Source of the DNA: Pseudomonas sp. RSB 5.4
Lineage (GTDB): Bacteria; Pseudomonadota; Gammaproteobacteria; Pseudomonadales; Pseudomonadaceae
Direction: 5' to 3'
Length of the DNA: 64,000 nt
Assembly (NCBI RefSeq): GCF_037126175.1
Contig: NZ_CP146986.1
Coordinates: forward strand, 744,001 to 808,000
The position numbers and the translations under genes are program-made. Of this stretch, positions 1 to 13,054 are shown piece after piece. The notes below the pieces were generated by a model that saw only the letters and a list, made by a program, of their open reading frames with translations, had not been told where the DNA came from and ran no database searches. Each line of letters starts with the position of its first letter. Within the stretch, counting starts at the first letter, position 1.

Positions 1-484
1 GCAAGTCGGTGACGGCGACGGCGAGTAACCGTCCGTCGAGACGAAATTCGTAGAAGCGCGAAAAGGGCAGGTCACGTACCAGGAAGGTTGAAAACTGGTC
101 GCGGCTCGGCGGGTACATGTCGCCATCGGCATGTCGCTGCTCGATATAACGCTGGTACAGATCGAAATATTCTTCGCTGAAGTGCGGTTTTACCGGGCGC
201 ACCTGCAGGTCGGCATTGCGTTTGAAAATGCGTTTCTGCTGGCGGTTGGGGCTGAACTGCGCCACCGGGATGCGCGCAGGCACGCACGCATTGCAATTCT
301 GGCAATGAGGTCGATACAGATGATCGCCGCTGCGACGAAAACCCATTTCCGACAGGTCTGCGTAGACATGCACATCCATGGGCTGACTAGGGTCGAGGAA
401 CAGCGTCGTCGCCTGCTCCTCGGGCAGATAACTGCAGGAATGAGGCTGAGTGGCATAGAACTTCAAGCGCGCCAACTCGGTCAT
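1..484 (-). CDS. bpt: Aspartate/glutamate leucyltransferase Bpt (partial, C-terminus outside window)
   Basis: Reading the minus strand from the ATG at 484 gives [20 protein letters not shown], followed by the Cys-rich N-terminal motif with CQNCNACVP. That pattern is typical of the ATE/Bpt family. Family knowledge: the enzyme transfers Leu from leucyl-tRNA to proteins with N-terminal Asp or Glu, marking them for ClpAP degradation. Only about 161 residues are present; the usual length is about 235, so the gene runs off the left edge. It lies 57 bp downstream of aat on the same strand, pairing the two N-degron transferases in one likely transcript. Confidence 0.93.
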   Translation of the reverse strand, partial: MTELARLKFYATQPHSCSYLPEEQATTLFLDPSQPMDVHVYADLSEMGFRRSGDHLYRPHCQNCNACVPARIPVAQFSPNRQQKRIFKRNADLQVRPVKPHFSEEYFDLYQRYIEQRHADGDMYPPSRDQFSTFLVRDLPFSRFYEFRLDGRLLAVAVTDL

Positions 485-541
485 GATCAACCCTCGGGAT
501 AAGCTGGTGAATTAAGTGTAAGCCACGCGCGCAAAAGTCGC

Positions 542-1222
542 TCAGCAAACCCAGGTGGCACGACTGGGTTGATCCAGGTGGCGAGCCAGATAGTCGGCGA
601 ATTCGCGGCGGGGGATCGCCCGCGCGCCAAGGCTGTGCAGATGATCGGTCGGCATCTGGCAGTCAATCAGGACGAATCCGGCTTCTTTCAGGTGCTGCAC
701 CAGCGTTGCAAAGCCAAATTTGGAGGCATTGTCGGCGCGACTGAACATCGATTCGCCGAAAAACAGATGACCCATCGCCAGGCCATACAGGCCGCCGACC
801 AGTTGGCCCTGATCCCAGACCTCGACCGAATGGGCGAAGCCGCGGCGGTGCAGTTCGAGGTAGGCGTCCTGCATGGCTTCGGTGATCCAGGTACCGTCGG
901 CGTAGTCCCGTGGTGCAGCGCAGGCGCGAATGACGGCTGCGAAATCCTGATCGAAGGTCACCTGATAGCGTTGCTGGCGCAGCAGTTTGCCGAGGCTGCG
1001 CGAGACGTGCAGTTCGTCGGGAAACAGAACGGTGCGCGGATCCGGAGACCACCAGAGAATCGGCTGGCCTTCGGAGAACCACGGAAAACAGCCATGCCGG
1101 TAAGCCTGCACCAAGCGATCGGCGGACAGGTCGCCACCGGCAGCCAGCAATCCATTGGGATCGCGCATGGCCTTTTCCAGAGGTGGGAAAGTCAGGGAAT
1201 TGCGTTGTAACCAAGTCAGCAT
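542..1222 (-). CDS. aat: Leucyl/phenylalanyl-tRNA--protein transferase
   Basis: The product (226 aa) begins [20 protein letters not shown] and contains [18 protein letters not shown], hallmarks of Aat. It adds Leu or Phe to proteins with N-terminal Lys or Arg in the cytoplasm, feeding the ClpS/ClpAP N-degron pathway. The reading frame extends to 1261, but the 13 extra residues ([13 protein letters not shown]) are not typical, so I prefer the internal ATG at 1222. It sits between trxB and bpt on the same strand, the usual Pseudomonas order. Length is normal. Confidence 0.95.
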   Translation of the reverse strand: MLTWLQRNSLTFPPLEKAMRDPNGLLAAGGDLSADRLVQAYRHGCFPWFSEGQPILWWSPDPRTVLFPDELHVSRSLGKLLRQQRYQVTFDQDFAAVIRACAAPRDYADGTWITEAMQDAYLELHRRGFAHSVEVWDQGQLVGGLYGLAMGHLFFGESMFSRADNASKFGFATLVQHLKEAGFVLIDCQMPTDHLHSLGARAIPRREFADYLARHLDQPSRATWVC

Positions 1223-1284
1223 GGCGTCCAGGCTTGCAGAAGGGGAGGGCGGTGCGGGCATGAGGCCCGCGATAAAGTGTGCCG

Positions 1285-2553
<1,269 letters not shown>

Positions 2554-4962
2554 TTGAAGAAATCCACCGCAGCACCAAAAACAGTCGTTCCGCTCTGGCG
2601 CCAGCAATTGCACTACCGGCTCAAGGAAGGTGCATTGATCGCCATCGGTGCCTTGTGCCTGTTCCTGATGATGGCCTTGCTGACCTACGGCAAGGACGAT
2701 CCGGGCTGGAGCCATAACAGCAAGATCGACGACGTGCAGAACTTCGGCGGCCCGGCCGGTTCCTACAGCGCCGACATCCTGTTCATGGTGCTGGGTTATT
2801 TCGCATACATTTTCCCGTTGCTGCTGGCGGTCAAGGCCTATCAGATCTTCCGTCAACGTCACGAGCCGTGGCAGTGGAGCGGCTGGCTGTTCTCCTGGCG
2901 TCTGATCGGTCTGGTGTTCCTGGTGCTGTCGGGCGCCGCGCTGGCGCATATCCATTTCCATGCGGCCACCGGGCTGCCGGCGGGTGCGGGCGGGGCGCTG
3001 GGGGAAAGTCTCGGTGATCTGGCGCGTAACGCGCTGAATATCCAGGGCAGCACGCTGCTGTTCATTGCGTTGTTCCTGTTCGGCCTGACCGTATTCACTG
3101 ACCTGTCGTGGTTCAAGGTGATGGACGTCACCGGCAAGATCACTCTGGACCTGTTCGAATTGTTCCAGGGCGCGGTCAACCGCTGGTGGTCGGCGCGTAC
3201 CGAGCGTAAGCAACTGGTTGCGCAGCTGCGTGAAGTCGATGATCGCGTCCACGACGTGGTGGCGCCGACCGTTACCGACAAGCGTGAACAGGCCAAGGTC
3301 AAGGAGCGCCTGATCGAGCGCGAACAGGCCCTGAGCAAGCACATGTCCGATCGCGAGAAGCAGGTGCCGCCGGTCATCGCCCCGGCTCCGGTCAAGGCGC
3401 CCGAGCCTAGCAAGCGCGTGCAGAAAGAAAAGCAGGCGCCTTTGTTCGTCGACAGCGCCGTCGAAGGCACCTTGCCGCCGATCTCGATTCTCGATCCTGC
3501 GGAAAAGAAACAACTTAATTATTCGCCGGAATCCCTGGCAGCGGTCGGCCACTTGCTGGAGATCAAGCTCAAGGAGTTCGGCGTCGAAGTCACCGTGGAC
3601 TCGATCCATCCGGGCCCGGTGATTACCCGTTACGAAATTCAGCCTGCCGCCGGCGTCAAAGTCAGCCGCATCGCCAATCTGGCCAAAGACCTTGCACGTT
3701 CGCTGGCCGTGACCAGTGTGCGGGTGGTCGAGGTGATTCCGGGCAAGACCACGGTCGGTATCGAGATTCCCAACGAAGACCGGCAGATCGTGCGTTTCTC
3801 CGAAGTGCTGTCGACCCCCGAGTACGACAACTTCAAATCGCCAGTCACCCTCGCTCTGGGCCACGACATCGGCGGCAAACCGGTCATCACCGACCTGGCG
3901 AAGATGCCGCACCTGCTGGTCGCTGGTACGACCGGTTCCGGTAAGTCGGTGGGTGTGAACGCGATGATCCTGTCGATCCTGTTCAAGTCTGGCCCGGAAG
4001 ACGCCAAGCTGATCATGATCGACCCGAAAATGCTCGAGCTGTCGATCTACGAAGGCATTCCGCACCTGCTGTGCCCAGTGGTCACCGACATGAAGGACGC
4101 CGCCAACGCCCTGCGCTGGAGCGTTGCCGAGATGGAGCGCCGCTACAAGCTGATGGCGAAGATGGGCGTGCGTAACCTGTCCGGCTTCAACGCCAAGGTC
4201 AAGGAAGCGCAGGACGCCGGCGAGCCGTTGAGCGATCCGCTGTACAAGCGCGAAAGCATTCACGACGAAGCGCCGCTGCTGCAGAAGCTGCCGACCATCG
4301 TCGTGGTCGTCGACGAATTCGCCGACATGATGATGATCGTCGGCAAGAAGGTTGAAGAACTGATTGCCCGTATCGCGCAGAAGGCGCGTGCCGCCGGTAT
4401 TCACTTGATCCTCGCTACCCAGCGTCCTTCGGTGGACGTGATCACTGGTCTGATCAAGGCCAACATCCCGACGCGGATGGCGTTCCAGGTGTCGAGCAAG
4501 ATCGACTCGCGGACCATCATCGACCAGGGCGGTGCCGAGCAACTGCTCGGTCACGGTGACATGCTCTACATGCCGCCGGGCACCAGCCTGCCGATCCGGG
4601 TTCACGGCGCGTTCGTTTCCGACGATGAAGTACACCGCGTGGTGGAAGCCTGGAAACTGCGTGGCGCACCGGAATACAACGATGACATCCTCAACGGTGT
4701 CGAAGAGGCGGGCAGCGGTTTTGAAGGCAGCAGCGGTGGCGGCGACGGTGATGATCCGGAGACCGACGCGCTGTATGACGAAGCCGTGCAGTTCGTGCTT
4801 GAAAGCCGTCGGGCGTCGATTTCCGCGGTACAGCGCAAGCTGAAGATCGGTTACAACCGCGCTGCGCGCATGATCGAAGCCATGGAAATGGCCGGCGTGG
4901 TGACTGCGATGAACACCAACGGTTCGCGTGAAGTGCTGGCCCCGGGCCCGATGCGCGACTGA
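2554..4962 (+). CDS. ftsK: DNA translocase FtsK
   Basis: FtsK pumps DNA at the division septum and helps resolve chromosome dimers. The N-terminus (about residues 25-190) has several membrane segments. A charged linker follows, then the RecA-like motor with Walker A GTTGSGKS near residue 458 and Walker [10 protein letters not shown] near 580. The C-terminal winged-helix gamma domain (about 740-802) would read KOPS. The preferred start is the TTG at 2554, preceded by AGGAAAAGAAG at good spacing and giving [10 protein letters not shown], the usual family N-terminus. An upstream ATG at 2491 would add 21 atypical residues. Length of 802 aa is normal for Pseudomonas. Confidence 0.96.
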   Translation: MKKSTAAPKTVVPLWRQQLHYRLKEGALIAIGALCLFLMMALLTYGKDDPGWSHNSKIDDVQNFGGPAGSYSADILFMVLGYFAYIFPLLLAVKAYQIFRQRHEPWQWSGWLFSWRLIGLVFLVLSGAALAHIHFHAATGLPAGAGGALGESLGDLARNALNIQGSTLLFIALFLFGLTVFTDLSWFKVMDVTGKITLDLFELFQGAVNRWWSARTERKQLVAQLREVDDRVHDVVAPTVTDKREQAKVKERLIEREQALSKHMSDREKQVPPVIAPAPVKAPEPSKRVQKEKQAPLFVDSAVEGTLPPISILDPAEKKQLNYSPESLAAVGHLLEIKLKEFGVEVTVDSIHPGPVITRYEIQPAAGVKVSRIANLAKDLARSLAVTSVRVVEVIPGKTTVGIEIPNEDRQIVRFSEVLSTPEYDNFKSPVTLALGHDIGGKPVITDLAKMPHLLVAGTTGSGKSVGVNAMILSILFKSGPEDAKLIMIDPKMLELSIYEGIPHLLCPVVTDMKDAANALRWSVAEMERRYKLMAKMGVRNLSGFNAKVKEAQDAGEPLSDPLYKRESIHDEAPLLQKLPTIVVVVDEFADMMMIVGKKVEELIARIAQKARAAGIHLILATQRPSVDVITGLIKANIPTRMAFQVSSKIDSRTIIDQGGAEQLLGHGDMLYMPPGTSLPIRVHGAFVSDDEVHRVVEAWKLRGAPEYNDDILNGVEEAGSGFEGSSGGGDGDDPETDALYDEAVQFVLESRRASISAVQRKLKIGYNRAARMIEAMEMAGVVTAMNTNGSREVLAPGPMRD

Positions 4963-5040
4963 TTCGGCCGCTCCGATTTGCAACAAAGGATGGCGCAATG
5001 ACGCGCCGTCCCCTCCCCACAAGTATTCAAGAGGACTCCC

Positions 5041-5661
5041 ATGCGTCTTATCCGCATGCTGTTGCCAGTACTGGCGCTGACCACTTTCACGGCCCACGCC
5101 GATGACAAAGACGTGGCGCGCCTGACCCAATTGCTGGAAACATCGAAAACCCTGACCGCGAATTTTTCCCAGCTGACCCTCGACGGCAGCGGCACGCAGT
5201 TGCAGGAAACTCGCGGTGATATGGTTCTGCAGCGTCCGGGCCTGTTCTACTGGCACACCGAAGCGCCAAACGAGCAGACCATGGTCTCCGATGGCAAGAA
5301 AGTCACCCTGTGGGACCCTGACCTGGAACAGGCCACCATCAAGAAGCTCGACGAACGTCTGACCCAGACCCCGGCGCTGCTGCTGTCCGGTGATGTGTCG
5401 AAGATCAGCCAGAGCTTTGAGATCAGCGCGAAAGAGGCGGGCGGCGTGATCGACTTCACCCTCAAGCCGAAAACCAAGGACACCCTGTTCGACAGCCTGC
5501 GCCTGTCGTTCCGTAATGGTCTGGTCAATGACATGCAACTGATCGACAGCGTCGGTCAGCGCACCAACATCCTGTTCACCGGGGTCAAGGCCAACGAACC
5601 TGTATCGGCGTCGAAGTTCAAGTTTGACATCCCGAAGGGTGCTGACGTTATCCAGGAATAA
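5041..5661 (+). CDS. lolA: Outer-membrane lipoprotein carrier protein LolA
   Basis: The 206-residue protein has a Sec signal peptide ([20 protein letters not shown], residues 1-20) and the LolA fold sequence, with LTANFSQ and [10 protein letters not shown]. It shuttles lipoproteins across the periplasm from LolCDE to LolB. The start has GAGG a few bases upstream. It follows ftsK by about 80 bp and precedes rarA, the conserved Pseudomonas order, so a ftsK-lolA-rarA transcript is likely, interrupted by a palindromic repeat at 5696-5785. Confidence 0.96.
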   Translation: MRLIRMLLPVLALTTFTAHADDKDVARLTQLLETSKTLTANFSQLTLDGSGTQLQETRGDMVLQRPGLFYWHTEAPNEQTMVSDGKKVTLWDPDLEQATIKKLDERLTQTPALLLSGDVSKISQSFEISAKEAGGVIDFTLKPKTKDTLFDSLRLSFRNGLVNDMQLIDSVGQRTNILFTGVKANEPVSASKFKFDIPKGADVIQE

Positions 5662-5695
5662 GTCCTCAGCCCTGTAGTTCTGTGAAGGGGCTTTT

Positions 5696-5785
5696 GTGGC
5701 GAGGGGATTCATCCCCGATGGGCTGCGAGCAGCCCCAAAAAAGGTGACTGCTGCGCAGTCAGTCGGGGATGAATCCCCTCACCAC
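5696..5785. repeat. REP-like inverted repeat between lolA and rarA
   Basis: The arms GTGGCGAGGGGATTCATCCC and its reverse complement flank a loop holding further self-complementary sequence (GGGCTGC.GCAGCCCC and GACTGCTGCGCAGTC). It belongs to the 'GTGGCGAGGG' class also seen at 19311 and 29151. It lies inside the open frame upstream of the true rarA start, so any rarA annotation beginning at 5696 would be translating repeat sequence. Confidence 0.8.
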
Positions 5786-5833
5786 AGGGTTCTCGACAGG
5801 CTTTCAGACAATCAGAGGTTTCAACGCTACGTG

Positions 5834-7156
5834 ATGGATCTGTTTCGCAGTGCACCGATTGCCCAGCCACTGGCCGCGCGTTTGCGCGCGACCAATCTGG
5901 ATGAGTACGTCGGTCAGGAACACGTGCTCGCTCGCGGCAAGCCTCTGCGTGAGGCGCTGGAGCAGGGTGCCCTGCATTCGATGATCTTCTGGGGGCCGCC
6001 GGGCGTGGGCAAGACCACCCTCGCGCGATTGCTTGCGGAAGTCTCGGATGCGCACTTCGAAACGGTCTCGGCGGTGCTCGCCGGGGTCAAGGAGATCCGT
6101 CAGGCGGTGGAAATCGCCAAGCAGCAGGCCGGCCAGTACGGCAAGCGCACGATTCTGTTCGTCGATGAAGTGCACCGTTTCAACAAGTCGCAGCAGGATG
6201 CGTTCCTGCCGTATGTTGAGGACGGCACGCTGATTTTCATCGGCGCCACCACCGAAAACCCTTCGTTTGAATTGAACAACGCGCTGTTGTCGCGGGCCCG
6301 TGTCTATGTGCTGAAAAGCCTCGACGAGACCGCGCTGCGCAAACTGGTGCACCGCGCACTCACCGAAGAGCGCGGGCTGGGCAAACGCAACCTGACCCTC
6401 AGCGATGAAGGCTTCCAGATGCTGCTGTCGGCCGCCGATGGCGATGGCCGGCGCCTGCTCAATCTGCTGGAGAACGCCTCGGATCTGGCTGAAGACAACA
6501 GCGAGATGGGCACCGAGCTGCTGCAAAGCCTGCTCGGCGACACCCGGCGACGCTTCGACAAGGGCGGCGAAGCGTTCTACGACCAGATCTCGGCGCTGCA
6601 CAAGTCGGTGCGTGGCTCCAACCCCGATGGCGCGCTGTACTGGTTCGCGCGAATGATCGACGGCGGCTGCGATCCGCTGTATCTGGCGCGGCGCGTGGTG
6701 CGCATGGCCAGCGAAGACATCGGCAATGCCGACCCGCGTGCTCTGAGCCTGTGCCTGGCGGCGTGGGAAGTGCAGGAGCGCCTCGGCAGTCCGGAAGGCG
6801 AGTTGGCGGTGGCTCAGGCCATCACCTATCTGGCCTGCGCACCGAAAAGCAATGCGGTGTACATGGGTTTCAAGACTGCGCTGCGCGCCGCTGCCGAGTA
6901 CGGTTCGCTGGAAGTGCCGCTGCACTTGCGCAATGCCCCAACCAAGCTGATGAAGCAGTTGGGCTATGGCGACGAATATCGCTACGCCCACGACGAGCCG
7001 GACGCCTATGCCGCCGGCGAAGACTATTTCCCGGAAGAACTCGAACCGATTCCGTTCTACCAACCGGTGCCCCGTGGCCTGGAATTGAAGATCGGCGAGA
7101 AGCTCAACCACCTCGCTCAACTCGACCGTTTAAGCCCAAGACAGCGGAGAAAATAG
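5834..7156 (+). CDS. rarA: Replication-associated recombination protein A (RarA/MgsA AAA ATPase)
   Basis: The product (440 aa) is an AAA+ ATPase of the RarA/Mgs1/WRNIP1 family. It acts at stalled forks and binds SSB. Visible features are Walker [12 protein letters not shown] near residues 55-65, Walker [12 protein letters not shown], sensor [12 protein letters not shown], and the C-terminal MgsA domain with the [12 protein letters not shown] motif. The open frame begins at 5696 but crosses a palindromic repeat; [18 protein letters not shown] at 5834 matches the family start. Its stop overlaps the crcB start (TAGTG). Confidence 0.95.
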   Translation: MDLFRSAPIAQPLAARLRATNLDEYVGQEHVLARGKPLREALEQGALHSMIFWGPPGVGKTTLARLLAEVSDAHFETVSAVLAGVKEIRQAVEIAKQQAGQYGKRTILFVDEVHRFNKSQQDAFLPYVEDGTLIFIGATTENPSFELNNALLSRARVYVLKSLDETALRKLVHRALTEERGLGKRNLTLSDEGFQMLLSAADGDGRRLLNLLENASDLAEDNSEMGTELLQSLLGDTRRRFDKGGEAFYDQISALHKSVRGSNPDGALYWFARMIDGGCDPLYLARRVVRMASEDIGNADPRALSLCLAAWEVQERLGSPEGELAVAQAITYLACAPKSNAVYMGFKTALRAAAEYGSLEVPLHLRNAPTKLMKQLGYGDEYRYAHDEPDAYAAGEDYFPEELEPIPFYQPVPRGLELKIGEKLNHLAQLDRLSPRQRRK

Positions 7157-7530
7157 TGCTTCCATTGATCGTTGCGGTCTCCGTCGGCGGAATTGCCGGC
7201 ACCCTGTTGCGCTTCGCCACCGGCAATTGGGTCAACGCCAATTGGCCGCGGCACTTCTATACCGCGACGCTGGCCGTTAATATCGTGGGCTGTCTGCTGA
7301 TTGGCGTGTTGTACGGCCTGTTTCTGATACGCCCGGAGGTGCCGATCGAGGTGCGTGCCGGGTTGATCGTCGGCTTCCTCGGAGGGCTGACGACTTTTTC
7401 ATCCTTTTCACTGGATACGGTGCGTCTGCTGGAAAGCGGGCAAGTGCCGCTGGCCCTGGGCTATGCGGCAATCAGCGTATTCGGCGGGCTGCTCGCGACG
7501 TGGGCCGGCCTGTCCCTGACCAAACTTTGA
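7156..7530 (+). CDS. crcB: Fluoride exporter CrcB/Fluc
   Basis: The 124-residue membrane protein has four hydrophobic segments and the Fluc motifs [10 protein letters not shown] near the N-terminus, the conserved Asn-rich NIVGC, and [12 protein letters not shown]. It forms a dimeric fluoride channel. The start is a GTG at 7156 overlapping the rarA stop by one base, so it is translationally coupled. No fluoride riboswitch is needed or seen, since there is no leader. Confidence 0.94.
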   Translation: MLPLIVAVSVGGIAGTLLRFATGNWVNANWPRHFYTATLAVNIVGCLLIGVLYGLFLIRPEVPIEVRAGLIVGFLGGLTTFSSFSLDTVRLLESGQVPLALGYAAISVFGGLLATWAGLSLTKL

Positions 7531-7533
7531 TAA

Positions 7534-8826
<1,293 letters not shown>

Positions 8827-10220
8827 ATGAAATATCTGCCGCTGTTTCACAACCTGCGCGGCAGTCGTGTGTTGGTGGTCGGCGGGGGGAAATTGCCTTG
8901 CGCAAATCCCGCCTGCTGGCCGATGCCGGTGCGCTGCTGCGGGTGGTCGCACCTGAAATCGAAGCGCAACTGCGCGAACTGGTCAGCGCCAGCGGTGGCG
9001 AATGTCTGCTGCGTGGTTACGTGGAAGCGGATCTGGACGGTTGCGGGCTGATCATCGCCGCCACCGACGACGAAACGCTCAACGCTCAAGTCTCCAGCGA
9101 TGCCCATCGGCGTTGCGTGCCGGTCAATGTGGTCGACGCGCCGCAGCTGTGCAGCGTGATCTTCCCGGCGATCGTCGATCGCTCGCCGCTGATTATTGCG
9201 GTGTCCAGCGGCGGCGATGCGCCGGTGCTGGCGCGGCTGATTCGGGCCAAGATCGAAACCTGGATTCCCTCAACTTATGGCCAATTGGCCGGACTGGCCG
9301 CACGTTTCCGTAATCAGGTGAAAAACCTGTTTCCGGATGTGCAGCAACGTCGTGGTTTCTGGGAAGACGTGTTTCAGGGTCCGATTGCCGATCGGCAACT
9401 GGCCGGGCAGGGCAGCGAAGCCGAACGTCTGTTGCAGGCCAAAATCGATGGCGAAGCGGCGATCACCACCGGTGAGGTGTATCTGGTGGGGGCCGGGCCG
9501 GGTGATCCGGATCTGCTGACCTTCCGCGCCTTGCGCCTGATGCAGCAAGCCGACGTGGTGCTGTACGACCGTTTGGTCGCTCCGGCGATTCTTGAGCTGT
9601 GCCGTCGCGATGCCGAGCGCGTCTACGTCGGCAAGCGTCGCGCTGATCATGCGGTGCCGCAGGATCAGATCAACCAGCAACTGGTGGATCTGGCCAAGGC
9701 CGGCAAACGCGTGGTGCGCTTGAAGGGCGGTGATCCGTTCATCTTCGGTCGCGGCGGTGAAGAGATCGAAGAGCTGGCGGCCCACGGGATTCCGTTCCAG
9801 GTGGTGCCGGGGATCACGGCGGCCAGCGGTTGCGCGGCGTATGCCGGGATTCCGCTGACCCATCGCGATTACGCGCAGTCGGTACGCTTCGTCACCGGTC
9901 ACCTGAAGGACGGTTCCACCGATCTGCCTTGGGCCGACCTCGTCGCCCCGGCGCAGACGCTGGTGTTCTATATGGGCCTGGTGGGCTTGCCGGTGATCTG
10001 CGAGCAGTTGATCAAACACGGTCGCTCGGCAGATACCCCGGCGGCGCTGATCCAGCAGGGCACCACGGTCAATCAGCGGGTCTTCACGGGTACGCTGGCC
10101 GATTTGCCGCGTCTGGTGGCGGAGCATGAAGTGCATGCGCCGACGCTGGTGATCGTCGGTGAAGTGGTGCAGTTGCGCGAGAAACTGGCGTGGTTTGAAG
10201 GGGCTCAGGCGCAAGTCTGA
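8827..10220 (+). pseudogene. cysG: Siroheme synthase CysG, frameshifted in the N-terminal NAD-binding motif
   Basis: The gene encodes the trifunctional siroheme synthase, with precorrin-2 dehydrogenase/ferrochelatase at the N-terminus and uroporphyrin-III methyltransferase at the C-terminus. The first frame reads [21 protein letters not shown], then goes out of phase at a run of six Gs (8884-8889). The second frame continues from [19 protein letters not shown] to 10220. Adding one base would restore a 464-residue protein, the normal length. The methyltransferase domain is intact ([17 protein letters not shown] from about 9485). The break falls in the Rossmann GxGxxG loop. Either a homopolymer sequencing error or a real mutation; the sequence cannot decide. 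Downstream frame alone could start at TTG 8898. Confidence 0.85.
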
Positions 10221-10236
10221 AAACCGAGTTGCCCTC

Positions 10237-10313
10237 CTTCGCGAGCAAGCCCGCTCCCACATTGGATCTGTGTCATGCACAAATCCAATGTGGGAGCGGG
10301 CTTGCTCGCGAAG
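10237..10313. repeat. REP doublet (REPIN), perfect 30-bp arms
   Basis: Arms at 10237-10266 and 10284-10313 are exact reverse complements, containing GTGGGAGCGGGCTTGCTCGC and extending to TCCAATG. The element lies between the convergent cysG and the glutathionyl-hydroquinone reductase gene. Confidence 0.9.
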
Positions 10314-10337
10314 AGGCCCTCGAAAACACCGAATCAA

Positions 10338-11339
10338 TTAACCCCGCCGCCAAACTCCTTTCCCGCTCAGCCGCTCCCGATCATGAGCGATGGTGAAATC
10401 CTGCTTCGGCCCCTTCGGCACAATCCCCGTCGGATTGATGGTCTTGTGGCTACCGTAGTAGTGATTTTTGATGTGCTGAAAATCCACCGTCTCGCCAAGC
10501 CCCGGCCACTGATACAGCTCACGCAGCCAGTTCGACAGGTTCGGATAATCAGCAATCCGCCGCAGATTGCACTTGAAGTGTCCGTGGTACACCGCATCGA
10601 AGCGAATCATCGTGGTGAACAGTCGCACATCGGCCTCGGCCAGGTATTCACCCGTCAGATAGCGATTGGCGCTCAGCACCCGTTCCAGATGATCCAGCTC
10701 GGCAAACACCTCATCGAACGCCTCTTCATAAGCCTGTTGCGAGGTGGCGAACCCAGCGCGATACACGCCGTTGTTGACTGCGGGATAAATCCGTTCATTC
10801 AGTGCATCGATCTCGCCGCGTAACGGCGCGGGGTAGAAGTCCAGCTCGTTACCGGTCAGGTCATCGAAGGCGCTGTTGAACATGCGGATGATTTCCGCCG
10901 ATTCATTGCTGACGATGCGCTTGAGTTTTTTGTCCCACAGCACCGGTACGGTGACGCGGCCGGTGTAGTCGGGCGTGTCGGCGGTGTAGCGCTGGTGCAT
11001 GAAATCGAAGTGATCGAGCTTGTCGCCAGTCGAGCCGTGGGCTTTGTCGAAGGTCCAGCCGTTTTCCAGCATCAGCCAACTGACCACGGAGACGTCGATC
11101 AGATTTTCCAGGCCTTTGAGCTTGCGCAGGATCAGCGTGCGGTGTGCCCAGGGGCAGGCGAGGGAAACGTAAAGGTGATAGCGCCCGGCTTCGGCGGCGA
11201 AACCGCCTTCACCGCTCGGCCCTGGCTGGCCGTCAGTGGTGACCCAGTGACGGCGCTGCGCCTGTTCGCGCTGGAACGCGCCGTCCTTGCTGCTTTCGTA
11301 CCACTTGTCCTGCCAGTGGCCGTCGACGAGTAAACCCAT
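10338..11339 (-). CDS. Glutathionyl-hydroquinone reductase (YqjG/ECM4-type glutathione transferase)
   Basis: The 333-residue xi-class glutathione transferase has the active-site motif LACPWAHRTLI near residue 60. Family knowledge: these enzymes reduce glutathionyl-hydroquinones to hydroquinones in the cytoplasm, using the CPWA cysteine. The C-terminal alpha-helical GST domain includes TGEYLAEADVRLFTTMIRFD. The open frame starts at 11360, but MGLLVDGHWQDKWYESSKDG at 11339 is the usual N-terminus. It stands alone, leftward, between a REP doublet and the YbiB/tus group. Confidence 0.92.
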   Translation of the reverse strand: MGLLVDGHWQDKWYESSKDGAFQREQAQRRHWVTTDGQPGPSGEGGFAAEAGRYHLYVSLACPWAHRTLILRKLKGLENLIDVSVVSWLMLENGWTFDKAHGSTGDKLDHFDFMHQRYTADTPDYTGRVTVPVLWDKKLKRIVSNESAEIIRMFNSAFDDLTGNELDFYPAPLRGEIDALNERIYPAVNNGVYRAGFATSQQAYEEAFDEVFAELDHLERVLSANRYLTGEYLAEADVRLFTTMIRFDAVYHGHFKCNLRRIADYPNLSNWLRELYQWPGLGETVDFQHIKNHYYGSHKTINPTGIVPKGPKQDFTIAHDRERLSGKGVWRRG

Positions 11340-11430
11340 GATCAAGACTCCTGAATCCAATAAGCGTTGGAGCCGAGTCTATTCCGATGAGTTCGAACAA
11401 AAAGCGCAAAGATCGGGCGTCGATGATCGG

Positions 11431-12432
11431 TTAAATCGATTTGTTACGCGCAGCCCAGTATTGCTCGGCGGTTTCGAACGCTTGCTCGCGACTTTGACCG
11501 AGACCGCGCAGGGCCAAGGCCATGGTCGAGATCAGCGCCATCTGCGGATAGCTGTCGACCACCTCGCCGCGCCAAATCGCTTTCAAATGCTCGACATCCA
11601 GCGAGGCCGGTTTGACGTGGCGCTGGCTCGACAGTTGCGGCCATTCCTCGTCCCAGCTCTTGCCGCCTGTGGTGCCATAGAGGTGGCTGTCGGCATCCGG
11701 GTTGATCTCGATTTCGCCGCCATCGCCCTTGACCACGATCGCCGTGTCGCCGAGCAGACCGCTGGCCTCGCGATGCACCGCTTGATAGCCCGGGTGGAAA
11801 ATGCTTTGCAGGCCACAACGGGCGCGCAGCGGATTGAGAATCCGTGCCAGCGAATGGATCGGCGAACGCAGGCCCATGGTGTTGCGCAGGTCGATCATCT
11901 TCTGCAACTGCGGCGCCCAGTCCATCAGCGGCATGAACGCCAGACCACCGTTGTCCAGCGCGCTGCCGACCTGCTGCCAGGTGCGGCACAGCGGAATGTT
12001 CAACTCGCCAAGCAGTTGTTCGGTGTACAGGCGCCCGGCGGTATGCGCGCCGCCGCCGTGCATGAAAATCCGCACGCCGTTTTGCGCCAGGCACTTGGCC
12101 GACAGCAGATACCACGGCAGATGGCGTTTCTTGCCGGCGTAGGTCGGCCAGTCCAGATCGACGTTCAGCGTTGGTGCTGACAGGCGCTCGCGGAGGGCTT
12201 CGGTGAAACCGGCCATTTCCTCGGCGCTTTCTTCCTTGTGCCGCAGCAGCATCAGAAAGGCCCCGAGCTGGGTGTCTTCGACTTTGTCGTCGAGCACCAT
12301 GCCCATGGCTTCCCGCGCTTCCTCGCGGGTCAGGTCGCGGGCACCGCGCTTGCCCTTGCCGAGGATCCGCACGAATTGCGCGAACGGGTGCTCGGCGGGC
12401 GTTTCGAGGGTCAGCGCTGGAAAGTCGGTCAT
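11431..12432 (-). CDS. Glycosyltransferase/phosphoribosyltransferase-like protein of the TrpD2/YbiB family
   Basis: The 333-residue protein resembles anthranilate phosphoribosyltransferase (N-terminal RILGKGKRGARDLTREEAREAM, then a GGG loop in FMHGGGAHTAGRLYTEQLLG). It matches the YbiB/TrpD2 branch, which binds nucleic acid and lacks a known tryptophan role. It begins at the ATG at 12432, overlapping the tusE stop as ATGA, so it is translationally coupled to the tus genes. A TTG at 12438 is a less likely start. Its link to tRNA thiolation is inference from position only. Confidence 0.85.
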   Translation of the reverse strand: MTDFPALTLETPAEHPFAQFVRILGKGKRGARDLTREEAREAMGMVLDDKVEDTQLGAFLMLLRHKEESAEEMAGFTEALRERLSAPTLNVDLDWPTYAGKKRHLPWYLLSAKCLAQNGVRIFMHGGGAHTAGRLYTEQLLGELNIPLCRTWQQVGSALDNGGLAFMPLMDWAPQLQKMIDLRNTMGLRSPIHSLARILNPLRARCGLQSIFHPGYQAVHREASGLLGDTAIVVKGDGGEIEINPDADSHLYGTTGGKSWDEEWPQLSSQRHVKPASLDVEHLKAIWRGEVVDSYPQMALISTMALALRGLGQSREQAFETAEQYWAARNKSI

Positions 12433-12764
12433 AAGCAATTCGTCGGTTTGGGCAGGCCCGCCAGTTTCGCGGCGAGCTTGGCAGGGGTGCCTTTGAACAG
12501 TCGGTTCAGGTGCAGGCTGTTGCCTTTGTCCGGGCCGAGTTTGAGTGCGGTGTACTTGATCAGCGGGCGGGTGGCCGGCGACAGCTGGAATTCTGCGTAG
12601 AAGCTGCGCAGCAGTTCGAGGACTTCCCAGTGTTCCGCCGTCAGTTCGATGTCTTCAGCGGCGGCGAGGGCGCTGGCGACGTCATGGGACCAGTCGTCGA
12701 GGTCGACCAGAAAGCCGTCCTTGTCCAGTTCGATGGCGCGGGCGCCGACAGTCATGGAGTTCAT
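12429..12764 (-). CDS. tusE: Sulfur relay protein TusE/DsrC family
   Basis: The product is 111 aa from MNSMTVGARA at 12764; a shorter start at 12755 is possible. It carries the C-terminal PTNCL with the conserved penultimate Cys that accepts persulfide. In the Tus relay it takes sulfur from TusBCD and passes it to MnmA for 2-thiouridine at tRNA position 34. The start overlaps the end of tusB, and the stop overlaps the next gene as ATGA. Confidence 0.93.
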   Translation of the reverse strand: MNSMTVGARAIELDKDGFLVDLDDWSHDVASALAAAEDIELTAEHWEVLELLRSFYAEFQLSPATRPLIKYTALKLGPDKGNSLHLNRLFKGTPAKLAAKLAGLPKPTNCL

Positions 12765-13054
12765 AGCCAGCTGTTGACCTTGTCGTGGTGGATCGACAGT
12801 TCGACGAAGGCCGGGTAATCGATGGCTTCGGCCCAGTCGGGAGCAACGATGGCACGGGCCTGCAGGTCTTCGGCGAGGGCGAACAGCTTGACCCGGCGCT
12901 CGTTCAGCGTGTTGAACGGCGCGGTGCCCGGTTGCAGGGCGTAAACGGCATCGCCGGATAACAGCAAGGCGTCGGCAGCGCCGATCACGCGCAGGCAACT
13001 GCTCAGGCGATCGTCGCCGAACGGGGAATGAGACAACACATGCAAAGTCGACAT
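12761..13054 (-). CDS. tusB: Sulfurtransferase TusB/DsrH
   Basis: A 97-residue DsrH-like protein starting MSTLHVLSHSPFGDDRLSSC, a typical family N-terminus. It is the small structural subunit of the TusBCD hexamer in the tRNA 2-thiouridylation relay. It overlaps tusC by one base upstream and tusE downstream, consistent with a single translation-coupled operon tusD-C-B-E. Confidence 0.93.
   Translation of the reverse strand: MSTLHVLSHSPFGDDRLSSCLRVIGAADALLLSGDAVYALQPGTAPFNTLNERRVKLFALAEDLQARAIVAPDWAEAIDYPAFVELSIHHDKVNSWL

Noticed and set aside
5696..5833. N-terminal extension of RarA
   Set aside because: The extra 46 codons translate a palindromic repeat and are absent from the family.
7140..7160. 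Fluoride riboswitch for crcB
   Set aside because: crcB starts one base inside the rarA stop, so there is no room for a leader.
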